Origin: Prunus persica
Taxonomy: Eukaryota; Streptophyta; Magnoliopsida; Rosales; Rosaceae
Reading direction: 5' to 3'
NCBI RefSeq assembly: GCF_000346465.2
Contig: NC_034009.1
Coordinates: 22,220,706 to 22,284,705 of the forward strand
DNA length: 64,000 nucleotides
The notes beneath the pieces are model-generated. The model worked only from the letters and a program-made list of their open reading frames with translations, had not been told where the DNA came from and did no database searches. The translations under genes and the position numbers were made by a program. Within the stretch, counting starts at the first letter, position 1; every line of letters starts with the position of its first letter. This document shows, one piece after another, positions 34,462-45,842 of the stretch.

Positions 34462-36922
34462 CGGACTTCCATTCCTCTGCATGATCCAAAGTGATGACCT
34501 CGCAAGTCGGGCTGGGGACTATAAACCAAGCGCGAGGCAACCCAACTAGGTACCTTCGTTCCTTTTTATTTTATTTTGTTTTGTTTTCCCTTTATTTTCC
34601 ATCCTTCTATGCCTTTACTAATTGTTACATGCATTTACTTTAAACATTGAGGACAATGCTTAGTTTAGGTTTGGGGGTGTGGAGTTTAGTTGTTTTTTGT
34701 TTGAGTTTTGAGTCATAAAGAAAAATAAAAAAAAAACAGATTTTGTGTTCCAAAGAAAGGATTTTGTGTTTCAAAGAACATTTCTCGATTTTTTCTAGCC
34801 CCATGATGATTGAAACATGTTCCAGATGTGTTACAGATGTTGTTTTGGCCATTAGATGACTTTAAAACCCAGAAAATAGCAAAATAGGTTATTATGTTCT
34901 TATTTTGGTCAAAATCAAAAATCTTGCCTATTTTCCTTTTTGATGTTTTTCAGGCAAATTTGAAGCCACCAACATGTTTAGAATGGTTATTATGATGATT
35001 TGAAACTGTTTTGGGGGTCTCAAGTGCTTTACATGACGTTTTAGGGAGATTTGAAGCTAAAAAAGTGGCCTAAAACCCAAAAAAAAGACTAGCTGCTATC
35101 TACCCAGAAATATGAAGTTTTTCGTCACAAAAGGGTTTTTAGCGACGGTGTTCATCAGATTTTTCGTTGCTAAAGGGTTTTCAGCGACGGTGTTCATCAG
35201 ATTTTTCGTCGCTAAAGGTCAATTTTCCAGAATTTTCTAATTTCATTCCAAATCAATTATGATCCATTCCATTTGTGATCAGAGGTTTCTAGGAGCTATT
35301 CCAGGTGTGTCCTTTTCCTTTTGATGAAATTTCTTTATCCCTAAGCAATTATGGCCCATAAATTCACTCACATTTGTTTGAAAAAAAAAAATCACTAAAT
35401 GCCTTTAACTTTTAAAAATAAAAATAAAAATTTTGTTAAAGCTTTTACTTTCTCTTACTAATAGTGATGTATATGTGATGTTTGATCATATTTCTTTAAC
35501 TAAAGTGTTGCCATGAAAGTTTATGCATCATAAGTATAGCACTTCACATGGCCATGCTTCAAGTATTTTAATAGACAAGCTAGCTATACTTGGATGATTG
35601 TGGAGAAATAGTGGAGGCTACCATTGTGAGATACTTGAGCCAAATTGCCATTCATTGAGAGAGTATTTGGGATTAGTCTTATTCACTATTTTCTTTCTTT
35701 CTTATTTAAATTGATCTCAATTAGGCTTTTGAATTGAATACTAAGAACTAATCTCTATTTTTGGAATCATCTCATGCTTTTACTTTTGAGTTGGATGGAC
35801 CTTGAGAGATGATGTTAGGCTATGCATGTTCTAACCACTAAATAAAACCTCATGTCCTACCCATTGTGTGTGCCATCAACCCTTTGAAGCCAAACATTTA
35901 GCCTTTTCTTTCATCACCTACAATATTTTCTTACCATTTTCACCCTATTTTTAGCTATACCCTATAACTTGGGATATGCCATGGCATGAAGACAAGATGA
36001 AGGTTAATCTCTACATCAACAAAAGAGGTGGTGTGTACCGAGGAAATATGTGCTTAAAAAGAAATAAATAAATAAAAAGAAAAAAAAAGAAAAGAAAAAA
36101 AAGAGAAATCTATTAAAGAAAAAAAAAAAGTGAAGCATATCAAAAATCCTGGACGCCTCTGTGAAGTAAATTTGAAGAGCCGAGCCTTATAACGTGATAA
36201 ATGCCTTGGTACGTTTCAAGTTCTAGTATTTCCTTCCCTTTCTTTCATAACTCATAACCTAGCCCTTCATTACAACCATAGTAAAGACCTAACGGATTTT
36301 TGGGGACTTCTTACTCTGAAGTAGAGGTATGTACTTCATCTATGGTTTTTAGTATTTGATTTCCTTTCCATGAGATCTATTGTTAGAAATTTCCTTTTAT
36401 TCATTCTTGGATGCATATGTGTCTTATATTTTGAATTCTTCACCTAACTTCATTCACATATGCGGGGTAAGAGTGCAACCCTAGGTTCTGTGAGAAAATT
36501 GAGAGTTATCCTGTGAGGCCTAGAGTTGAGACGAATTTGTACACACGCCGAATGTGGTTATCTTTATGTTTGAATGCTTGGAGTTTTGGCTTAACACTTT
36601 ACACTATGGTGCATTTTATTTGTAGTGGCAAAACTTTAGTTTTTGAACTGTGATTGTCATTCATTGGTTATTATTAGTTTGTTAGAAGTATTGCTTTAAC
36701 GAATTTGTTTTGCAAGGAGTGTTTGTGGGTGTCGTGACTGGTAAATCCTCAGGAGACACAACTCCTCCTACTAGGGACACCTAGAGGTTTAAAGGCTTGT
36801 GGCACATGCTAAGTGCCATCGAGATTACCTACGAAAGTGGTTTAGTTTAGTTAGTTTGTTTTAATTTATTTTTGATTTTCAGTTTTGCTCGAGGACTAGC
36901 AAAAGATAGATTTGGGGGTATT
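34462..36922 (+). other. non-coding 3' internal region of the Athila-like element
   Basis: No frame over about 80 codons is present, so an envelope-like gene, found here in some Athila elements, is missing or unrecognisable. Contents: a T-rich stretch after pol, a short tandem repeat (35118-35218), an A-rich low-complexity tract (36055-36130), and the polypurine tract just before 36923. Confidence 0.7.
35118..35218. repeat. ~48-bp tandem repeat with AGCGACG/CGTCGCT symmetry
   Basis: Two and a half units of TTTTTCGTCGCTAAAGGG, TTTTAGCGACGGTG and TTCATCAGA. Each unit pairs CGTCGCTAAA with TTTAGCGACG, so the transcript could form small hairpins. Confidence 0.7.
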
Positions 36923-38164
36923 TGATAAGTCTATATTTTATATATATTTTATGCCTCCTTTGCTTATTTATTTATTAATTTCTTGGTTTAAATTGGTTGT
37001 TTTTAATTGGTTTTGTGAGATTTGTGAAGGAATTGTGAAATAGGAGAAAGTGTGCTAAAAAAAGGCAAGAAGATGAAGATCAACTAAAAAGAAGCCAAGT
37101 CATTCCTTTTGTTGCAAGGAATGTTGTCAAATTTCCTAGTTCAAGATGGTGCAAGTCTTATCAAGTCAAACAAGGAGAAATAAAGAAGACTTTATTTTAG
37201 AAGGAATCCTATTTTTATAACAATTGTAATTATTCCTTAGGTAGGATTTCTAGGAGGTTTATAAATAGGGAGTTTAGGTCATTGTTGAAGGGATCCATTA
37301 CCCATCATCTACCCTAAAATTCCTACACATTCATACTCATAGCCGAAATACTCAAAGGAGAGAGAGAGAGAGAGAGTGTTTTAGAGAGACAAAGAAGACA
37401 ACCTGGAGCTAGAGTTGTTGTTTCAATTGGTTACTTCTTTCCTATGATATTATTTATCATGGTTTTTATTAAAGTTGTCATGAACTAAATTCTTCTTGCT
37501 ACGATGTAGCCTAGCCATGAATACTCAATTACTTTAGTCAATGTTAATTCTAAGTATTTTTCCATGTTGAGTATCTATTACCATGCTTAATGCTTTGAAT
37601 GTTTGGCCAACATTTAATTGTTTTGATGCTAAATTGAAGATAGGAATATCCAATTTGGGGTTGCTTCTCGTAATAGATGCCATGAGTTACATGATTAGAC
37701 AGGGATGTTTGTCATGACTTATGTGGTTGTTTTGTAGGTTTTTCAAGGAATTTAATGGGTTCTTATTATCTTAATTCCATTACTAGGGATAGAGTGGGTT
37801 GGTAATAAGAATACTTTTGGTATAACCAGGGATGGAGTATCGAATAAAGTAGGGAAAATCAACTGTCAACATAGAGAATAATTAGGATTAACATGCTAAG
37901 GGAATTGGGTAGAATTGGCTATGGTGAAATCGGAAGCTCTAGTGCTCTCATAACTTGAATCTCACTACTTTATTTTTCTACGCTTGTTTTTATTCATTGT
38001 TTTAGTTAATTAATCAATCAAATCTCATCATCAATTGTTCAAATAAAGTCTTGGGTTAATCACAATCGGTACTTGGTAAATTAAATCACTCTTCGTGGGA
38101 ACGACACTTCACTCATCACTATATTACTTGTGCGAATTGTGCGCTTGCAATAAATATGACAACA
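36923..38164 (+). repeat. 3' LTR of the Athila-like element
   Basis: Matches 27744-28987 almost exactly. It keeps the TG...CA termini and is followed by the ATCAT duplication. Confidence 0.93.
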
Positions 38165-38950
38165 ATCATGCATGACTTTATTGAACAAATGAGGTTGCAT
38201 TCTAAATCGCCTTCGAAAATCAACATCAGAGTACAAAGAAGTTGGGATAAAATAATCTTCCAAAAGATTCTTACCCCGAGAATGCCTATGTCTTTCCACA
38301 TTCCGGCGGCGGCCGACTTGTGAACCACGGCGGCGACCTTGGTTCTCTTCATCTTGCAAAGCCACTGCTATGAGAACTTGCTCATCGACTTGTCTCTGCA
38401 ACTCATTGATTTCATCTGCTCTACGGTTTCTCTCATTTGTTTCTTGCTCTTGCCTCTCCAAGCATCTCCTAAATTCTTCCATTGAGAATGAATGAAGTAT
38501 GAAATCTAAACTCTGAGAAATGAAAATATAGAAAGATATGGTGTGAGAGGTATGAGCTGAGCCTCTGGTTTTATAGAAAATTTTGGCAAGATAGACATGC
38601 CACGTGGCTTGATTTGATTGGATGAAAATCTTATCTGAAATTTGAACCCAAATTTATATGAATTTTGAAATTTGAAATTTGAAATTCATCCGAAATTTGA
38701 ACCCAAATTTATCTGAATTTTGAATTTTGAAATTCATTCGAAATTTGAACCCAAAAATTTATTTGAAATTTGAATTTTGAAATTCATCCGAAATTTGAAT
38801 CCAAAAATCTTATCCGGAAATTTTACCCGATTATGAATAGTCTTGACACGTAGGAACCCGGAAATCTTATCTGAAAATATTATCCAAATTAATTATTTTC
38901 ATTAAAAAAGTTGTGAAAAAACACAAAAAAATGAATAGTAATTGCCCTTA

Positions 38951-39815
38951 GCAGCGCATTTCATAAATAACTCCCTCAAAAATTCTATAGTGAGGGTCTT
39001 ATCTAAGGCCCGTAGATGAGGCCTATCTCTTAATTGTTGAATAAAATGACTCTTCCAAGGTAGTAGAGTTTGTTTCGTTCAATTCTAAATTGAGCACCAA
39101 TAAGCGAACAATGAAGTATATACCACTAAAATAATGTTTCATAAACAAAGGATTTGTAGCTGAAATGATTAAAAGTAATTATCCTTGCACTCTAGGTCTT
39201 GTGTTCGACGGTCACAAGGTGTCCTACATAATGACGTTCTTGGGATTATTTTTCATAGTGGCATGGTTAAAATACTTGTTCAAATACACGAAATCAATCA
39301 ATAGTATGTGTTCTCACAAAAAATTATCAATATGCATTAGATTCTTTATTTAAATTGTAAGTTTTTTAGTAACATGCAGATGTAATCCCTACTATTATTC
39401 TTCAATGGGCAATTCTTATCATACATCTGAATTTTAATAACATTTCTTTGAATCATTATAGCAATAAGGCAAACAAATTTTTGTCATTTCCAGAAGTAAT
39501 TTTACATGTAAGATACCAATCTATAGCTTAAAAAAATTAATAAACAAATCAATATAATGTCAATTACATGTCACACACATGACTCACCAAAACAAACACA
39601 AGTAACACCTTGTACCTATGATGAAAAGAGCCAAGAAAATCTAGCAAATCCCACACAAAACAAAACGCATGGTCTTTGCCCTCCTGTATGTCCTCACAAT
39701 TCCGGAGGCAAGCACAAGAGGAAACACCAGATCAACTACACCAAGGGTTTCACTGCATGGAATCTACACAGTGAAAAAAACCTCCATATATGAACTATCT
39801 TTCTCTTCACAAAAC
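38951..39815. other. intergenic, 3' flank of the Glu-rich gene
   Basis: AT-rich sequence with no supported coding capacity. The last ~200 bp is probably the 3' UTR of the minus-strand gene that ends at 39816. Confidence 0.5.
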
Positions 39816-42248
39816 TTACTTGACAGGTTCCTCTGCTTTGACCTCAGGTGAGAGGACTTTTGAGCTGGGAGATTTCCCAATGATAGCTTTCTTCACCTTC
39901 ACAATAGATTGTTTCACCTTTGATATGATGCCACCTGATTGCTTTTGTGCTGCTTTCACTGAAACATCTTGCTTTTCCTGATCTTTGGAAGCCTCAAGAG
40001 TCTCAGGCTCAGTTTTTGACTCATTTGCAGTTTCTTCTGTATTTTCCAACTTACTAGCATCATCCCCAGCCTTGGCTTCTACTACAGGTTCAACAATGGC
40101 AGAAGGCACAACCACCTCTTCATTCTCTTTGATGTCCTTGTACACATCTTCTTTGACCAGTACCTCTTTAGCCTCACCCAATTCTCTATCAGCAACTTCT
40201 GCAACATTTTCAAGCTTATTATCATCCTCAGTTTTCTTTGCCTCAGTCTTTTCAATTTTCTCCTCAGTTTCTTGTTCTGTTTTGACAATCTTTTCTTCTT
40301 CCACTGCAGCATTTTCACTCACCTCAGTCTCATCCTTCAACAACTTTCCAACCTCATCAACCACACCTGCTTCTTTCTCTGCATTCTCAGCAACATGAGA
40401 TACTTTTTCATTTGCTTGAGCTTCCTCAATGGCTGGGACAGAGTCAGTGGCAACATTTTCTTCAGGCTTGAGTACCTTCTCAATATTTCTCTCCATCTCT
40501 AATAAAACTTTCAACTGTTCATGTGGTTTACCCTCCACTTCATTTACTGGTTCTGAATCTTTGACAAGAGATGTTTCCAAGGTTTCCTCCACTGCCTGAC
40601 CAGCTGCTTCAGTTGATGGATCAGCCTCAGAAGCTTCAACCTTTGGCTTCTCATCATCTATCTGTTTTTCAACTGGCTCAGTAGCTGGCTTCTCCTCTGG
40701 TTTATTCTCTTCTGCTTCCATTGCTTGTGTCTGCTCTGCTTCTTTCTCAACTGCCTCAGTTTCAATTGTCTCCACTAGTTTATTCTCATAAGCTTCAATA
40801 GTTTCTGCCTTCTCTGCTTCTTTCTCAGCTTCTTCAATTGCTACTTCCTCCACTGGTTTGTTTTCAGCTGCTTCAATAGTTTCTGCCTTCTCTTCTTCTT
40901 TCTCAGCTTCTTCAGTTGCTACTTCCTCCACTGTTTTGTTTTCAGCTGCTTCAATAGTTTCCGCCTTCTCTGCTTCCTTCTCAGCTTCTTCAATTGCTAT
41001 TTCCTCCACTGGTTTGTTTTCAGCTGCTTCCATAGTTTCTGCCTTCTCTGCTTCTTTCTCAGCTTCTTCAATTCCTACTATCTCCACTGGTTTATCCTCA
41101 TCTACTTCAACAGTTTGTGCCTTCTCTGCTTCTTCCTCAACTGCTTCAGTTGCTACTTTCTCCACTAGTGTATTTTCAACTGATTCAACTGCTGGTTTCT
41201 CCACTGGAACATTTTCAATTGTTAGACTCTCATCTGCTTGGCTTGCAACAGCTTCACTGGCCAAGTCTTTTGTGATTGATGCTTCTGGATCCTGATCAGA
41301 ACTCTCAACCTCTTTCGCGCCCACTTCGACTGGAACATGATCAACCTGGCCTTCGACAACGATAGGATGCTCCGTCTGGTTATTCTCTGATGTTTCTTCA
41401 GACATACTTGAAATTAACTGAGACTCTGAACCATCAGATTTCTCTGCTACAACTACAAGATCTTTTTCATCCTTTTTTCCATCATCCTTGGATGGAAGAC
41501 TTTCAATCTCTTTGCTTGCATGTGTTATTTCTTCATGCACCTTTCCCTCAATTGGCTGCCATAAGACAAAATGATATTAGCTGCAACATAACACGACCAA
41601 AGAATAGAACACACAACCAATTTCGAATCATAGTAACAGATTGGTAACAACAGCATCCACAAATCAAGAAAGCCTCATGAGACCTAAATTATTAACATAT
41701 TGCGAGTTTTCTATGTATTGATCCGTGAGTTAAATGAAATGAAAGTTGGAGCCAGACAAATTGTGAACAATTGAACTGCCAAAAGAGATAAATTAAAGAA
41801 TCTAAAAGTTCCATAGAAAAAACACAAACATATTACAAACTAATCATACACAGCTGGAGAAGGGGGTGCTCTTCAAACAGCTTTAAAGCAAAAACTCAAT
41901 ATGTTTCTTCTACCAACATCTACTGAAACACAGTGAGTTGCAAATAAAACAACCAAAATTGGAAGGTTTCATACACAGAAACAAGTTTGGTCATGGAAGA
42001 ACAAAGCCAGTCTAACTGTGGCTTGAAAGTGCTTGCATATCTAAAAAAACATGCAAAGAGTTATATACATATCATACACTAAACCTACACATAGCAACTC
42101 CTCTGTCGGTAAAAATAATGAAATATATATACACACACACACACACACACAACATCTAACTGAAGAAAGAAATAGAACAGTTGTTAAAATTAAGCAGGTT
42201 TACCTGATCATCAGCAGGAACAGATGCAACAATAGTCTCAGTAGACAT
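39816..42248 (-). CDS. Glu-rich repetitive protein of unknown function
   Basis: Two exons on the minus strand: 42248-42204 (MSTETIVASVPADDQ) and 41555-39816, joined in phase 0 across a GT-AG intron of about 650 bp, giving 594 residues. The protein is very rich in Glu, Ala, Lys and Val, with about six imperfect copies of a 26-residue unit (EEAEKEAEKAETIEAAENK with a VEE tail) in the N-terminal half. It probably forms an extended or coiled-coil rod. There is no signal peptide or membrane segment. The C-terminus is different: basic and compact (SGGIISKVKQSIVKVKKAII then GKSPSSKVLSPEVKAEEPVK), possibly an amphipathic membrane- or filament-binding tail. Similar Glu-rich plant proteins are often labelled neurofilament- or titin-like from composition alone; I assign no function. 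Confidence 0.85.
40741..41190 (-). repeat. 78-bp coding minisatellite
   Basis: Five to six imperfect tandem copies of a 78-bp unit encode the 26-residue repeats of the Glu-rich protein. Because the unit is a multiple of three, copy changes keep the frame. Confidence 0.8.
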
Positions 42249-42295
42249 GATGGCTATGAGATGAGATTCAAGAAGAAGAAGAAGAAGAAGAAAAA
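42129..42295. repeat. CA and GAA microsatellites at the 5' end of the Glu-rich gene
   Basis: A CA run at 42129-42150 lies in the intron, and an AGA/GAA run at about 42270-42295 lies in the 5' UTR just upstream of the ATG at 42248. Confidence 0.85.
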
Positions 42296-42399
42296 GAATA
42301 TGTTTTGTCAGTTGAGTTTCAAGAAACAGAGAGGCAAATAGAAATGAAAGGATAAAGAGCATGCATCCTATATATTTATATATACATAAAAATATATAT

Positions 42400-45300
42400 T
42401 TGAGAAAAGCACTTGACAGAGGGGTTTGTCACATGAGCTGGTTAGGCATGTATGAAGGCGTCACGTATCACACTAATCCCAGAAGACAACTCACCCTTCC
42501 CAGCCTTAATCATATTTAAATAAACACATAATCTTTCATAATAGAATAACACTTTAAATATTATTCAGTCTCCTTTCTTCTATATGTACATGGTGGCACG
42601 CACAAAGCCCCCCTCTCAGTGTCAGACTTTATCATTTCAGGTGTATTAATATATTCATATTGGTAAATAGTGAGGATATACAAAAATCTACCTAGCATTC
42701 AGGCCTTGGCATGCACCAGGCTTGCTGCAGACCGCTTGTTGGTTGTTTTTGGGAAGTTTAGATTTTGACCAGAAAGTTAAAAGCTTCCTCCCCCAACTTG
42801 GGCTTGAAGGTTCAGAAAAAAAGTAATAGTCTTTGGCATGGTATCACAGAAAGTGATCATGACCTTCTACTTAAATGATTTCTTTTTTCTCTTCTCAAAG
42901 TACAGTTATTTAGATGTTTAATTAGTTCCCATCCCACAGAATGACCAGCCTAAAGTGTTTCAAATAGCATAAAATATATGATAAAGTCTTAATCAACAAC
43001 CGCCTTTAGAATTGAAAGCAAAGCAACCAATATTCTTAGGGATGCAACAGAGAATGTGAAGTTGTTGATTGGCTTGCCAGCTTATGAACAGATAGACAAA
43101 TCAACCGACTATGGAGTTGTATTCTTCAGGGATATTTAATCAAGATTTTGTAATCTAAATAGATATGGGGATTGTTTTCTTATAATTATATATTATTGAT
43201 ACAAGTAATAGTCTAAACTAATTTATGTTACGAGAGAAAATCAAACTTGTGTGTAAAGAGGCGAATTCATTGCCCTAACCCACGTCTGATTCTTACAATT
43301 ATTAATTATCATTACCAATGTGACATAACAGAACAAAACATGTAGAAACTTAGTGAAACACATTATTGTTTTGGGGGGGCGAGGATGGATAGTAAAAGCA
43401 AGTTCCAAAAGCTTCTCTGAGAAAAGGGGTGAGGATAGACAGAAAGCAGGGTATGCCAAGAACCCCACGTTGTCAACTGACCCAAGAGCATGTGGAGAGG
43501 CAGGGGCCAGTCCACCTTTTCTTTTCTCAAGAAAATGGACCACTCACTTCTCTCTCCCTGCTGCTTTATATCTAATATATGATCTTTCTATAACCACGTT
43601 ATAATTGCCCAAGAGAAAAGGCAAGTGATTAAGCATTTGATATGTGTCACTTATTAATGTTGACCTACTTGTACATGTAGCATATGGCCTTAGTTTAGAC
43701 GTGAGATTGTAGCTCTTGTGGGCTAAAGGCCAAATACGTTCATCCTCTTTGCAATTGGGACTTGGAAGGCACTCGTCCAGTTGTCCAGGCAATTGGCAAA
43801 CATGTTTTGTCAGTGTCAGTCGGAAAAACTTCGATGCAACAGTTTCGTACACATATTTTTTTATCCGTCTTTTTCAAGTCAAGTGATGAGAGGGATATAA
43901 TGAGGTGGGTATGAAATAAAATCAGGATATGTAAGTTTTTCTCCATCTAGCTCAGAGCTCCCAAGTCTGGCATATGCTATGGCGCCAATACGCTCATGAA
44001 TCATGTTGCCCTAGATCTCAAGTCAGTTTGTCAATGCAAGCACATATAGTTTGAATATCTATATCTCAATAGCTGTAAATAGCTATCTGGCTGTCGATAC
44101 AGGGCCCATTCATTCATTGTGCTTAGGGCGTGCTTTGAATTCAACTCTGTTTTGCTATTTGGACAAGTCCTTTCGACTTTATTTCAATTCTAGAAACAAC
44201 CCAATGGGCCAATTGGTACCACTATCGCTTTTTGTCCCCAAAAAAAAAATTATGGATCAGTGTAAAATCATGAACTAGACAAAACATAACTAAATCCTAA
44301 CCTATTATCTTATTTCTAATTAGTTCTAAATTTAACATTGAAAATAGAAAAGAGTTCAAGTTCGAATTCTCGCTTGTGAAAGCTGTTATCTTATTTATCT
44401 TACATGAAATAACACATTTGAATCTCTAAAAGGAGAAGGCCAATTGGTACCTCTATCAATTATGGATCAGTGTAAAATCATGTAGTTGGACAAAACACAA
44501 CTAAATCCTAAGCTATTATCTTATTTCTAACTAGTTCTTAATACAATATTGGAAATGAAAAGATTTCAAGTTTGAATTCTCTCAAGTGAAGGCTGTGGTC
44601 TTATTTATCTTACATGACATAACACATACGAATCTCTAAAAGGGTTGGTAGTGACTAGTGAGGCAGCAAGTCCAAGAATCAAGGATGTACAGCATGCAAG
44701 CACAGTGGCAGGCAATGCATGACGCGAGAATGGTTCCTGGAGCTGTGAATTTTGTGGTCTTTGACATACCAGTACTCTCCCTGTCTGTAAAGTTAAAGCA
44801 AACTAAAGCAAAGCTTTCCAACTTTTTGACTTGCGCCATATCCTATTTATTTACTATGTTTTGGGTATGTGGATGCACACCAGGACTTGGCCCACCATGG
44901 TTGGTTGAATTGAAACTTGAAAGTGAAAGATGTGATTATGGAATATTGTTGAATAGGAATTTGGATGATTTCATTTGTTTGTTGTTAGTTTCTTCCATAA
45001 TCTATAATAACATATGCCTTTAAAAAATTATATATCAGAGCATAACATGTTCTAAAATATTAATGTTCTGCCTTAAAAGAGAACTAGCCTCTTGGCACAT
45101 GCTCACGCATGTGCCAATTGATTTTTTTATTTATTATTTATTTAATTTTTAGAATGAAGAAAAAATAATATTGGTAGTTATATTACATAAAAGTAGGATC
45201 TATTATTTGATTTTGTTTTTAATTTTAATTTTTTTAATATTAAAAAAATATGAATTTATCATATTATCCTCATTTAATTAATAAATTTAATTCTTAATGT

Positions 45301-45453
45301 TTGAATTAACCAAGGGCATTTTCTAGTATTTTGAATGTTTCACAATTTTCTGCCTTTTGCTTTATATATATATAGAAGAAGGGAAAGAGGAGGAAGAATA
45401 TATATATATATATATATAGTTTTTATTGAGGAATTTTTCAAATAAATTTATTT
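42400..45453. other. intergenic region without supported genes
   Basis: Short frames only, none with a recognisable family. It holds a tandem duplication (44207-44643) and AT microsatellites near 45362-45418. Confidence 0.55.
44207..44643. repeat. ~220-bp direct tandem duplication
   Basis: 44207-44437 and 44438-44643 share the same order of blocks: GGCCAATTGGTACC, TTATGGATCAGTGTAAAATC, CTATTATCTTATTTCTAA, TTCAAGTT(C/T)GAATTCTC, CTTATTTATCTTACATGA and AATCTCTAAAAGG. The two copies differ by scattered changes and a small length difference, so the duplication is not recent. Confidence 0.75.
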
Positions 45454-45782
45454 GAGGGATACTCTTGTAGGGCGTATTCCGTATTGTATTTCACTAATCC
45501 AAACTGTCTATTTTGTAGATATTCATTCAGAGATCATCTCTATAAAAAAATTAAAAAAATCACTTGAATATGATATCATTTGACCATTCAATTAAATTAT
45601 TGAAATTTTAGTACTTTCTTGAAGTACCATGTTCATTGATTTTATAAGACACGATTAGATGTCTAAATGGTTTCTGATTTGCCTAATTTTTTGAAAGGAT
45701 GATCTATGAATGAAAACCTAAAAAATAGATAGTTTGGATCATTATAAAAAAAAACCGTAGGATACCCTAAAGGGTGTCCCTC
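45454..45782. mobile_element. MITE with long inverted repeats, Mutator-type duplication
   Basis: Begins GAGGGATACTCTTGTAGGG and ends with the inverted equivalent (CCCTAAAGGGTGTCCCTC). The two arms match over about 90 bp, including ATCCAAACT(G/A)TCTATTTT and a block near AGATCAT. The flanks AAATTTATTT and AAATTATTT are a near-duplication of 9-10 bp, which suggests a MULE-derived MITE. It is 329 bp long and non-coding. Confidence 0.65.
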
Positions 45783-45842
45783 AAATTATTTGAGGGATCC
45801 TTAAATAGAAGGGGACTGGTATAGAGAGAGCTTGAGCTTCCA

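Larger units (their letters stand above)
27744..38164 (+). mobile_element. Athila-like Ty3/gypsy LTR retrotransposon, 10.4 kb, recent
   Basis: LTRs at 27744-28987 and 36923-38164 are nearly identical. By eye there are about four substitutions and two short length differences in ~1240 bp. ATCAT duplications flank it (27739-27743 and 38165-38169), interrupting the Harbinger transposase gene. A tRNA-Asp-type primer site follows the 5' LTR and a purine-rich tract (TTTGGGGGTATT) precedes the 3' LTR. The internal order is gag, protease, RT, RNase H, integrase with no chromodomain, then a 2.4-kb non-coding stretch. Gag and integrase flavour, the tRNA-Asp site and the long 3' spacer fit the Athila/Tat group. 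No env-like frame is visible. Confidence 0.93.
26684..38482 (-). pseudogene. Harbinger DDE transposase (second copy), interrupted by the LTR retrotransposon
   Basis: The N-terminal part lies at 38482-38170 (Glu/Arg-rich start, then RHRHSRGKNLLEDYF and FRMQPHLFNKVMHD) and is in frame without the shift seen in the first copy. It breaks at the insertion point and resumes at 27738. A TAG sits at 27616-27618, directly before VDEIARMG. D of GSIDCMHW is in the segment ending at 27388; a frame change near 27360-27400 (two extra bases) precedes the rest of the core at 26684-27421, with D in YYLADDICP and E in DVERCFGILQARW. All three acidic residues remain, but the gene is broken by insertion, shift and stop. 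Confidence 0.8.
24757..38950. mobile_element. second PIF/Harbinger copy, split by the Athila-like element and lacking its right end
   Basis: The left end follows TTA (24754-24756) with GAGCCACTCCAGCGG, a variant of the Harbinger terminal repeat in this window. The gene order matches the copy at 9312-13433: Myb-like ORF1 on plus (25123-26366), transposase on minus (26684 to beyond 27738). The transposase N-terminal part continues on the far side of the LTR retrotransposon (38170-38482). Right subterminal similarity runs to about 38950 (AAAAATGAATAGTA), but the last ~150 bp and the right terminal repeat seen in the first copy are absent. ORF1 has stops, and the transposase has a frameshift and a stop. 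Confidence 0.8.

Noticed and set aside
35118..35218. Regular repeats resembling a CRISPR-like array
   Set aside because: Units are directly adjacent tandem repeats without unique spacers, in a plant retrotransposon.
39985..41295. Long Ser/Ala/Phe-rich open frames on the plus strand (39985-40398 and 40858-41295)
   Set aside because: They are antisense shadows of the GAA/GCT-rich coding repeats of the Glu-rich gene and have no independent features.
44641..45023. 121-codon plus-strand frame (from 44658)
   Set aside because: No domain, starts inside the tandem duplication boundary, no splice or family support.
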